Shown here piece after piece: positions 1 to 5,573 of a stretch of DNA of 7,976 nt. A program made the position numbers and the translations under genes. The notes under the pieces are model-generated. The model made no database searches. It saw only the letters and a list, made by a program, of their open reading frames with translations, and was not told where the DNA came from. The stretch is taken from positions 1-7,976 of the forward strand of contig JAJZEG010000333.1 in assembly GCA_021828605.1 (NCBI GenBank), given 5' to 3'. How positions within the stretch are numbered: the first letter of the stretch is position 1; each line of letters opens with the position of its first letter. Origin of the DNA: Pseudomonadota bacterium. Lineage in GTDB: Bacteria; Pseudomonadota; Alphaproteobacteria; Acetobacterales; Acetobacteraceae.

Positions 1-1707
1 GCCGATGAAGGCAGTTTCGCCGAGTTCTGCGCGCGCTTCCCCTATACCGAAACCGAGGACCAGACCCGCGCCATCGCCGATGTGCTCGAAGACCTTGCCA
101 CCGGCAAACCGATGGACCGGCTGATTTGCGGCGATGTCGGCTTTGGCAAAACCGAAGTCGCCCTCCGCGCCGCCTTCATCGCAGCGATGGCGGGCACCCA
201 GGTCGCGGTGGTGGTCCCCACCACTTTGCTCGCCCGCCAGCATTATCGCCTGTTCGCTGAACGGTTCGCGGGCCTGCCGATCAAGGTCGCCCAGCTCTCG
301 CGCCTGGTTTCCGCCAAGGACGCCAATGCCGTGCGCGCGGGCCTCGCCGACGGCCAGATCAACATCGTCATCGGCACCCATGCGCTGCTCGCCAAATCCA
401 TCGCCTTCGCGCAGCTCGGCCTGCTGATCGTCGATGAGGAACAGCATTTCGGCGTCGCCCATAAGGAGCGGCTGAAACAGCTCAAGGCCGATGTCCATGT
501 GCTGACCCTCACCGCAACGCCGATCCCGCGCACCCTGCAACTCGCTTTGACCGGGGTGCGTGACCTATCGCTGATCACCACCCCGCCGGTTGATCGGCTG
601 GCGGTGCGCACCTTCATCATGCCCTGGGATCCGCTGGTGATCCGCGAGGCGCTGGCGCGCGAACGCTTTCGCTCGGGCCAGATTTTTTGCGTGGTGCCCC
701 ATATCGATGATCTGGACCGGATGCGCGAACGCCTCGCCGAAATTGCCCCGGACGCGCGCTGCGCCACCGCCCATGGCCGCCTGCCACCCTCGGAAATCGA
801 ACGGGTGATGACCGAGTTCAGCGAAGGCAAATATGATATTCTGCTCGCCACCAACATTATCGAATCCGGGCTCGATATGCCCGCCGTCAACACCATCCTG
901 ATCTGGCGCGCCGATTTATTCGGCCTCGCCGGGCTTTATCAGCTGCGTGGCCGGGTCGGGCGCGGCAAGCAGCGCGGCTATGCCTATCTCACCTGGCCCG
1001 CGACCCATAAACTCGCCGCGTCCGCGCAAAAACGCCTCGAAGTGATGCAAACCCTCGACACGCTCGGCGCTGGCTTCACCCTCGCCTCGCATGATCTCGA
1101 TTTGCGCGGTGCGGGCAATTTGCTGGGCGATGAGCAATCGGGCCATATTCGCGAAGTCGGCATCGAGCTGTATCAGCAAATGCTCGAAGACGCGGTGGCC
1201 GATTTGCGCGCCGAAGGCGGTGCCAAATCCCGCGATCAAAGCCGCGACTGGACGCCCAATATCTCGCTTGGCCTGCCGGTGCTGATACCCGAAAGCTACG
1301 TCACCGAACTGCCGGTGCGGCTTGGCCTGTATCGGCGCATCGGCGCGCTGACCACCGACGCCGACAGCGAAGCCCTCGCCGCCGAACTGGTTGATCGCTT
1401 CGGCAAGCTGCCCGAGGAGGTGGAAAATCTGCTCGCCACCGTCGCCCTGAAACGCGCCTGCCGCGAATCCGGCGTCGAAAAACTCGAAGCCGGCCCCAAA
1501 GGCATGGTGATCGGCTTCCGCCGCAACAATTTCAGCAACCCCGCCGGATTGCTTTCCTACATCGCCACCACCACCGGCCAACTGCGCCTGCGCCCGGACC
1601 ATAAACTGGTGATGCTCCGAGAAATGACCGTCCAAGCCCGCCTCACCGCCGCCCGCGACGTCATCACCACCCTGCAACGCCTCGCCACCCAACCGCAGGC
1701 GGCCTGA
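1..1707 (+). CDS. mfd: Transcription-repair coupling factor Mfd, C-terminal half (5' end outside window)
   Basis: Mfd is a DNA translocase that removes RNA polymerase stalled at lesions and recruits UvrA for nucleotide excision repair. The frame is open from base 1, so the true start lies upstream; 568 residues of a protein usually near 1,150 are visible. Numbering from base 1, the helicase core shows Walker A GDVGFGKTE (44-52), the DEEQ box (from 145), TATPIPRT (171-178), motif V-like ATNIIESGLDMP (from 283) and motif VI QLRGRVGRG (from 314). The TRG translocation motif follows, with LGAGF (355-359), HDLDLRGAG (364-372) and LLG. The C-terminal D7 regulatory domain begins near residue 420 (LPVLIPESYV). 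All key helicase residues look intact. The TGA stop is 46 bp from the end of the convergent mazF. RecG shares the helicase core, but the D7 domain fits only Mfd. Confidence 0.97.
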   Translation, partial: ADEGSFAEFCARFPYTETEDQTRAIADVLEDLATGKPMDRLICGDVGFGKTEVALRAAFIAAMAGTQVAVVVPTTLLARQHYRLFAERFAGLPIKVAQLSRLVSAKDANAVRAGLADGQINIVIGTHALLAKSIAFAQLGLLIVDEEQHFGVAHKERLKQLKADVHVLTLTATPIPRTLQLALTGVRDLSLITTPPVDRLAVRTFIMPWDPLVIREALARERFRSGQIFCVVPHIDDLDRMRERLAEIAPDARCATAHGRLPPSEIERVMTEFSEGKYDILLATNIIESGLDMPAVNTILIWRADLFGLAGLYQLRGRVGRGKQRGYAYLTWPATHKLAASAQKRLEVMQTLDTLGAGFTLASHDLDLRGAGNLLGDEQSGHIREVGIELYQQMLEDAVADLRAEGGAKSRDQSRDWTPNISLGLPVLIPESYVTELPVRLGLYRRIGALTTDADSEALAAELVDRFGKLPEEVENLLATVALKRACRESGVEKLEAGPKGMVIGFRRNNFSNPAGLLSYIATTTGQLRLRPDHKLVMLREMTVQARLTAARDVITTLQRLATQPQAA

Positions 1708-1753
1708 CAGGGTCGCCGCACGATCAGACTCCGTCATCGTCGATACAATTTAC

Positions 1754-2092
1754 CTAACCGCAGCCAATGGTCGCACACGCAATCGCTTGCACCTGTTCCA
1801 GCAGCTGACGAGGGGCTTTTTCCATAAATCTGGCGCGCCTTGCCAGGTAATCCATGGTCCGCAACTCAGATGCGACCACGCAACCATGGGCCTGCAAACC
1901 CTTAGGAAGCGGCACTTCGAGCGGCGAGCCTTTGATTTTGGTGGTGATCGGACAAACCACCACCCAGCCGGTCGCCACACTGAAAATTTTCTCGGACAAA
2001 ACCAGGGCGCGATGGTCTCCGGCCATCTCAGTCCCCGATTGAGGCGACATTGCAATGAGTATGATGTCGCCCCGCTCCGGCGTATAACCCAT
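1754..2092 (-). CDS. mazF: MazF/PemK-family mRNA interferase toxin
   Basis: This 112-residue protein matches the MazF family in length (E. coli MazF is 111) and motif order. It has an N-terminal RGDI strand, the GTEMAGDHRALVLS segment carrying the conserved catalytic Arg (Arg28), the CPITTKIKGSPLEV segment carrying the conserved Thr (Thr50), and a C-terminal helix. Family members are sequence-specific endoribonucleases that cleave cellular mRNA and arrest growth until bound by MazE. Both catalytic residues are present, so the toxin is predicted to be active. Its ATG shares one base with the mazE stop (TGATG), and no strong Shine-Dalgarno sits in front, so translation probably depends on coupling to the antitoxin gene. 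It ends in TAG, convergent with mfd. Confidence 0.93.
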   Translation of the reverse strand: MGYTPERGDIILIAMSPQSGTEMAGDHRALVLSEKIFSVATGWVVVCPITTKIKGSPLEVPLPKGLQAHGCVVASELRTMDYLARRARFMEKAPRQLLEQVQAIACATIGCG

Positions 2093-2352
2093 CAGCGCGT
2101 CTCGCTGCCGGTGGGCACACCGTCAAAGCCGAGATCATGCCGATGTTTCTCCGGCTCAAAATCAGCAAGCAGCGCCGCCATGGTGACCCGCAGGCGCTGG
2201 CGTCGGATAATGATTTCATCCTCGCTTGCGATCACATCGACCAGATCATCCAACTGCAAATGCGCATGCTCTAAAACAGCCGCCCCGATCCTGATCGCAG
2301 CACTATTGCCCCATTGCGCAACCTTGCCAGGACGGGTGAGGTTTTCGGGCAT
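2092..2352 (-). CDS. mazE: MazE-family AbrB-fold antitoxin
   Basis: This 86-residue protein has the MazE/PemI pattern. An N-terminal swapped-hairpin DNA-binding segment contains KVAQWGNSAAIRI, followed by LDDLVDV and DEIIIRR, and then an acidic, Pro/Gly-rich tail (DFEPEKH to FDGVPTGSE) of the kind that wraps the toxin. It should neutralise the downstream MazF and repress its own operon. The frame is open further upstream to 2406, but I chose the ATG at 2352. GGAG lies 6 nt before it (2359-2362), and the upstream alternatives sit inside or within about 10 nt of the predicted promoter. An in-frame ATG at 2364 would give a nearly leaderless start with only a weak GAG ahead of it. Confidence 0.9.
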   Translation of the reverse strand: MPENLTRPGKVAQWGNSAAIRIGAAVLEHAHLQLDDLVDVIASEDEIIIRRQRLRVTMAALLADFEPEKHRHDLGFDGVPTGSETR

Positions 2353-2373
2353 CCCTATCTCCATGTCTCTACG

Positions 2374-2390
2374 GTATCTACTATAGATCC
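2374..2390. promoter_or_regulatory. Candidate autoregulatory operator of mazEF
   Basis: The dyad is ATCTA-CTA-TAGAT (2376-2388), with an outer G/C pair at 2374 and 2390 beyond one mismatch. It covers the predicted -10 box. MazE and MazE-MazF complexes commonly repress their own promoter at AT-rich palindromes, so this is the natural operator candidate. The assignment rests on position and symmetry only. Confidence 0.42.
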
Positions 2391-2408
2391 AATAATCCCG
2401 CACCACAA
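2380..2408 (-). promoter_or_regulatory. Predicted sigma-70-type promoter of mazEF
   Basis: Read on the minus strand, TTGTGG (2403-2408) and TATAGT (2380-2385, five of six matches to TATAAT) are separated by exactly 17 bp. Transcription would begin near 2373, leaving a leader of about 20 nt before the mazE ATG at 2352. The -35 box is a weak match (TTG only). The -10 box lies inside a palindrome. Confidence 0.5.
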
Positions 2409-2491
2409 TAGATTAAGCGCCCTCAGACCTCACCCAGGCCGCCACGGCATCCCACCCGATGGCCCGTTCAACGAAAGCGAGACTTTACGCT

Positions 2492-2965
2492 CTAATTTCG
2501 GTCCTTCAGCAGCACATAGGCGCAAAATGCTCTCTTATCCTTTGCGGCACATTTTTCGAAGCCATCGATCACGGCTTTCGTCGTTGCAATAAACGCTCTG
2601 ACTTCCGATTTCGTAACTCTAAAATGCGGATTGTAGTCCGCCGCGTGGCGCTTTTCCTGCATCGTCACAAATCCATTGGCAAAATCAATGATATTCCCAG
2701 GGAATTTCTCGATACTATCTTTGATCTTCTTACATTTTGTTTTGCATAAACCATGCTCGAGTGATCGATAAACCTGCCGCCAGGCAAGCTCACTCCGGCG
2801 GCGTTTGGTGCTCCCGATCAGCAGATTTGCGCTCTCATACGCCAAACAATGGAACATCGCATAATAAGTTGAACTGATTGCGCGGCACAGGCTGGCGGTC
2901 GTTGGCTTGCCGCGACCCGATTCCAGCAAAATCTCGGCCGTCGTCAAAAGGTCACGCGGCCGCAA
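2492..2965 (-). CDS. HEPN-domain protein, probable toxin-like component of a two-gene module
   Basis: This 157-residue, lysine- and arginine-rich, helical protein matches the HEPN pattern of the PF05168/UPF0332 type. It has a first helix (RDLLTTAEILLES), the signature RAISSTYYAMFH (28-39), a basic linker (KRRR, 54-57), and the late RHAADY motif (106-111) before a final helix. HEPN proteins are often RNA-targeting toxins or scaffolds beside a nucleotidyltransferase or another small partner. I see the R..ADY form and not a clean R-x4-6-H ribonuclease motif, so nuclease activity cannot be claimed. The only plausible start is TTG at 2965: an in-frame TGA lies two codons upstream and the next Met is residue 37. 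That start puts the gene 14 bp inside the preceding gene with no strong Shine-Dalgarno, pointing to translational coupling. GC content is about 43% over much of the gene, well below its neighbours. Confidence 0.78.
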   Translation of the reverse strand: MRPRDLLTTAEILLESGRGKPTTASLCRAISSTYYAMFHCLAYESANLLIGSTKRRRSELAWRQVYRSLEHGLCKTKCKKIKDSIEKFPGNIIDFANGFVTMQEKRHAADYNPHFRVTKSEVRAFIATTKAVIDGFEKCAAKDKRAFCAYVLLKDRN

Positions 2966-3266
2966 GGTTCAGTTTCGCCGCATCTTTTTGGGAAACAAAG
3001 CTCACCATCGGAAACATATCTGCCTCCGTCGTCTGTGTCTGCATCGTCGCAAGCCGCGTCATGATATGACGCGCAAGGCTCGCCATCTCCTGAGGGTCCA
3101 GCGTCAAACTTTTGCCCGTCGGCTCGAAAACGACAAATATTTTCAGAACCGGATCGCCATCGCTGTCCTCGCCCGACTGAATCTTGACGTCGCTGATCTG
3201 GGCGTTGGCGAACCGCGCGTTCACAACCTCCCTGATCGCCCTCTCGATTTGCGACGATACCGCCAT
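2952..3266 (-). CDS. Small protein of unknown function, partner gene of the HEPN protein
   Basis: This 104-residue acidic to neutral protein has no signal peptide or membrane segment. Its pattern is an N-terminal helix (IERAIREVVNARF), two strands joined by an acidic turn (ISDVKIQ, then EDSDGDPVLKIFVVFEP), an amphipathic helix (MASLARHIMTRLATM), and a C-terminal FPMVSFVSQKDAAKLN segment. It lacks the GSxxxGxxxxxSDxD motif of MNT nucleotidyltransferases, the usual HEPN partners, and does not look like a ribbon-helix-helix, AbrB or HTH antitoxin. From memory, similar DGDPVL...FP.VSF proteins occur beside HEPN genes, but I could not check this. Being first in the pair, overlapping by 14 bp and of similar size, it is a candidate antitoxin or regulator. 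The ATG at 3266 has only a weak purine stretch (GAAAGA) ahead of it. Confidence 0.72.
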   Translation of the reverse strand: MAVSSQIERAIREVVNARFANAQISDVKIQSGEDSDGDPVLKIFVVFEPTGKSLTLDPQEMASLARHIMTRLATMQTQTTEADMFPMVSFVSQKDAAKLNLAAA

Positions 3267-3376
3267 ATCAATCTTTCATGCGCCCGTTAAATTCGAACAT
3301 AACAAGAAATCCCATGTTGCATTGTGGGTATTCCTCGATAAACATTCAATCTGCCAAACCTATCACACAAGCAGCG

Positions 3377-3406
3377 TTTCTACATTACAATTAGGTAATA
3401 TGTCAA
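3377..3406 (-). promoter_or_regulatory. Predicted promoter of the small-partner/HEPN operon
   Basis: On the minus strand a perfect TTGACA (3401-3406) is followed 18 bp later by TAGAAA (3377-3382, four of six). It lies in the most AT-rich stretch of the window (20 of 60 G+C at 3361-3420). The resulting leader to the ATG at 3266 would be about 100 nt. A second promoter nearer the gene is possible, but I see none as good. Confidence 0.4.
3382..3403. promoter_or_regulatory. Imperfect dyad in the promoter spacer, candidate operator
   Basis: ATTAC (3384-3388) and GTAAT (3395-3399) are perfect inverted arms around a 6 bp spacer. With one extra base on one side, the symmetry extends to ACATTAC / GTAATaTGT. 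The dyad lies between the predicted -35 and -10 boxes of the small-partner/HEPN operon, where a repressor would block polymerase. Autoregulation by the small partner is possible but inferred. Confidence 0.3.
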
Positions 3407-3473
3407 TAGTTTCTTGCATCCTTGGCCCGGATATGAATCGCCGAGTCGAAGCCCTGACTCACACCCGCGCCGC

Positions 3474-4214
3474 CTAAACCCGCGCCCCCTCCAACATCGC
3501 AATATAATTCACCGCCACCGACCGGCTCAGCCGAAACCGTCGCAACCCGCCATCGGGCACCATGCCGTCAATCGCGCTCAGCCGCAGCCCCGCCGCGCGG
3601 CCCCAGCCGCTCAATTCCGCCGGGGTGACGAATTTGCGCCAATCATGGGTGCCCACCGGCACCAGCCGCAGCACATATTCCGCGCCCAATTTCGCCCCCA
3701 GAAACGAGCGCCTGGTGCGGTTAATCGTCGAGACGAACAATAATCCCCCCGGCTCCAACAACCCCGCCAGCACAGCCACAAACGCCGCCGGATCATCGAC
3801 ATGCTCGATAATTTCCAGCGCCGTCACCACTGGAAATCGCTGTCCGCTCGCCTGCATGTCCGCCACACTGCCGCACTGATAGTCAATCGCCAGCCCCGAT
3901 TGCGCCGCATGCGCCCGCGCCGCCGCAATCGTCGCGGCCGCCGCATCGAGCCCGGTCACCACGCAGCCCGCTCGCGCCAGACTCTCGGCCAGCAAACCCG
4001 CCCCACACCCCACATCCAGCACCCGCACGCCCGCACCAAAGCGGGGCCGCACCCGCTCCATGATCCAGCCGGTGCGCAGCGGGTTCATCGCCATCAGTGC
4101 CCGCATCGGCCCCTGCGCATCCCACCATTGCCCGGCAATCGCGTCGAATTTCGCCAATTCCTCGGGCGCCGAACCACTCCCCACCCGATCCGGCTCTCGC
4201 TGATCCACCATCAT
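3474..4214 (-). CDS. ubiG: Ubiquinone biosynthesis O-methyltransferase UbiG
   Basis: UbiG carries out both SAM-dependent O-methylations of ubiquinone synthesis (2-polyprenyl-6-hydroxyphenol and 3-demethylubiquinol) at the inner face of the membrane. The 246 residues match the family length (E. coli 240). Visible are the N-terminal FDAIAGQWWD (23-32) and MNPLR, SAM motif I LDVGCGAG (66-73) with the ribose-binding acidic residue in VTGLDA (Asp90), motif LEIIEHVDDP (133-142), and the UbiG-specific stretch INRTRRSFLGAKLGAEYVLR, then VPVGTHDW, linked in the family to lipid association. Two adjacent ATGs are possible. AGGAG (4218-4222) is 3 nt from the first and 6 nt from the second (4211), so the second may be the true start. 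It is divergent from lysC. I found no convincing terminator after its TAG; a 5 bp hairpin at 3443-3460 lacks a T-run. Confidence 0.95.
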   Translation of the reverse strand: MMVDQREPDRVGSGSAPEELAKFDAIAGQWWDAQGPMRALMAMNPLRTGWIMERVRPRFGAGVRVLDVGCGAGLLAESLARAGCVVTGLDAAAATIAAARAHAAQSGLAIDYQCGSVADMQASGQRFPVVTALEIIEHVDDPAAFVAVLAGLLEPGGLLFVSTINRTRRSFLGAKLGAEYVLRLVPVGTHDWRKFVTPAELSGWGRAAGLRLSAIDGMVPDGGLRRFRLSRSVAVNYIAMLEGARV

Positions 4215-4217
4215 GCT

Positions 4218-4222
4218 CTCCT
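4218..4222 (-). promoter_or_regulatory. Ribosome binding site of ubiG
   Basis: AGGAG on the minus strand lies 3 nt before the ATG at 4214 and 6 nt before the ATG at 4211. The better spacing favours the second ATG as the translation start, which would drop one Met from the annotated protein. Confidence 0.6.
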
Positions 4223-4250
4223 ATCGGCCCGTTTGGCCCCCTCTGGTGCA

Positions 4251-4279
4251 TTGCCCAATGGCGCACTGGCCTTTATGTG
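4251..4279 (+). promoter_or_regulatory. Weak candidate promoter for lysC in the ubiG-lysC divergent region
   Basis: TTGCCC (4251-4256) and TATGTG (4274-4279) are spaced 17 bp apart but match consensus only partly (four and three of six). It is the best plus-strand candidate I see in the 141 bp gap. On the opposite strand, TTGCCG and CATAAA with a 19 bp spacer could similarly serve ubiG. Both are tentative. Confidence 0.22.
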
Positions 4280-4295
4280 AACGCAGCGCGTCCGC

Positions 4296-4312
4296 ACGGC
4301 AAGCGTTGCCGT
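4296..4312. repeat. Perfect 7+7 bp inverted repeat upstream of lysC
   Basis: ACGGCAA-GCG-TTGCCGT is a perfect inverted repeat with a 3 bp centre, 43 bp before the lysC ATG. Flanking GCGCG (4286-4290) and CGCGC (4313-4317) could extend it into a longer imperfect stem in RNA. It has no T-run, so it is not a classical terminator. It may be a regulator site or a leader hairpin. Confidence 0.45.
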
Positions 4313-4355
4313 CGCGCGCACCCTATCGCTTGGCTGAACCGGAAAACAGGACCCT

Positions 4356-5573
4356 ATGGCGCGTTTGGTGATGAAATTTGGCGGCACCTCGGTGGCCGAC
4401 CTTGATCGTATTCGCAATGTCGCCGCCCGGGTGGCGCGCGCGGTCGCGGCGGGCGATGAAGTCGCCGTGGTGGTCTCGGCGATGGCGGGCACCACCAACC
4501 AGCTGGTCAGCTGGTGCCAGGAACTCTCGCCCCTTTACGATGCCCGCGAATATGACACGGTGGTCGCCACCGGCGAACAGGTCACTGCCGGGCTGCTCGC
4601 CATCGCGCTGCAAACCATCGGCGTCGAGGCTCGCTCCTGGACCGGCTGGCAAATCCCGGTCGCGACCGATGGCCAGCACGGCAAAGCCCGGATCAACGCG
4701 ATTGAGGGCGATGAGCTGATCCGCCGGATGCAGGCCGGCCAGGTGCCTGTGGTGGCCGGGTTTCAGGGTATCGGCCCGGATCACCGGATCACCACGCTCG
4801 GGCGCGGCGGCTCGGACACCTCGGCGGTCGCCCTCGCCGCCGCCCTCAAAGCGGACCGGTGTGATATTTATACCGATGTCGATGGGGTCTATACCACCGA
4901 TCCGCGCATCGTTGCCAAAGCCCGCAAACTCTCACACATTACCTATGAAGAAATGTTGGAACTCGCCTCGGTGGGCGCCAAGGTGCTGCAAACCCGCTCG
5001 GTTGAACTCGCCATGAAAGAGCGCGTGCGCGTCCAGGTGCTGTCCAGCTTCACCGAGGCACCCGGCACGCTCGTTGTCGATGAGGATGAAATCATGGAAC
5101 AGGAAATTGTCGCGGGCATCGCTTTTTCGCGCGACGAAGCCAAACTCACCGTCCGCCGCGTGCCCGACCGGCCCGGCATCGCCGCTGCGGTGTTTTTCCC
5201 GCTCGCCGAAGCGGGGATCAATGTCGATATGATCGTCCAGAACGTCTCCGAGGACGGCACCACCGACATGACCTTCACCCTCAATAAAACCGAACTTCCC
5301 CGCGCCCGCGCGGTGCTCGAATCGCTGCATGACAGTATCGGCTTCACCGAACTCGCCGCCGATTCCGATGTCGCCAAAATCTCGGTGGTCGGTGTCGGTA
5401 TGCGCAGCCATGCCGGGGTCGCGGGCACCATGTTCAAGGCGCTGGCCGGACGCGGGATCAATATCCAGGTGATTTCCACCAGCGAAATCAAAGTCAGCGT
5501 GCTGATCGCCGCCGAATATACCGAACTCGCGGTGCGCGCTTTGCATACCGCTTATGGATTGGACGTCGCATGA
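4356..5573 (+). CDS. lysC: Aspartate kinase LysC
   Basis: LysC phosphorylates L-aspartate with ATP, the first committed step toward lysine, threonine, methionine and diaminopimelate. The 405 residues fit the monofunctional class with two C-terminal ACT domains. The kinase domain shows KFGGTSV (7-13), SAMAGTTNQL, VATGEQVTAGLL, GRGGSDTSA (149-157) and YTDVDGVYTTDPR (from 172). ACT1 starts near residue 263 (RRVPDRPGIA through QNVSEDGTTDMTFT), and ACT2 starts near 341 (KISVVGVGMRSHAGV through INIQVISTSEIKVSVLI). These are the effector-binding segments for lysine/threonine feedback in homologues. AGGA 4 nt before the ATG supports the start. No homoserine dehydrogenase domain is fused. The stop overlaps the next gene's ATG by 4 bp (ATGA), implying coupled translation. 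Confidence 0.96.
   Translation: MARLVMKFGGTSVADLDRIRNVAARVARAVAAGDEVAVVVSAMAGTTNQLVSWCQELSPLYDAREYDTVVATGEQVTAGLLAIALQTIGVEARSWTGWQIPVATDGQHGKARINAIEGDELIRRMQAGQVPVVAGFQGIGPDHRITTLGRGGSDTSAVALAAALKADRCDIYTDVDGVYTTDPRIVAKARKLSHITYEEMLELASVGAKVLQTRSVELAMKERVRVQVLSSFTEAPGTLVVDEDEIMEQEIVAGIAFSRDEAKLTVRRVPDRPGIAAAVFFPLAEAGINVDMIVQNVSEDGTTDMTFTLNKTELPRARAVLESLHDSIGFTELAADSDVAKISVVGVGMRSHAGVAGTMFKALAGRGINIQVISTSEIKVSVLIAAEYTELAVRALHTAYGLDVA
5082..5096 (+). promoter_or_regulatory. Candidate internal translation start for a LysC beta subunit
   Basis: Inside lysC, GAGG (5082-5085) precedes an in-frame ATG (5094-5096, residue 247) by 8 nt. A protein begun here would be 159 residues containing both ACT domains and nothing else. 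In Bacillus subtilis and Corynebacterium glutamicum, an in-frame internal start at nearly the same place yields the beta subunit of an alpha2-beta2 aspartate kinase. Use of the site here is inferred. Confidence 0.4.

Noticed and set aside
916..1737. Long minus-strand open frame of 273 codons opposite mfd
   Set aside because: It lies entirely antisense to conserved Mfd motifs, its composition is Gly/Ala/Glu-rich as expected from GC-rich antisense frames, and no family is recognisable.
1787..2386. Plus-strand open frame of 199 codons across mazEF
   Set aside because: It is antisense to two genes with clear MazE and MazF motifs and their own promoter and RBS; the predicted protein resembles no family.
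2353..2406. Extended MazE start giving 104 residues
   Set aside because: The extra codons lie in the predicted promoter and leader, and the residues before MPEN do not resemble MazE N-termini.
2907..3290. Plus-strand open frame opposite the small-partner gene and the start of the HEPN gene
   Set aside because: It is Arg/His-rich with no recognisable domain. The minus-strand pair has coherent secondary structure and a HEPN signature.
3443..3460. GAGTC-8 nt-GACTC hairpin downstream of ubiG as a terminator
   Set aside because: The stem is only 5 bp with an 8 nt loop and no following T-run.
3801..4280. Plus-strand Arg/Pro/His-rich open frame opposite ubiG
   Set aside because: It is a typical shadow frame of GC-rich coding DNA; the UbiG SAM motifs on the other strand are decisive.
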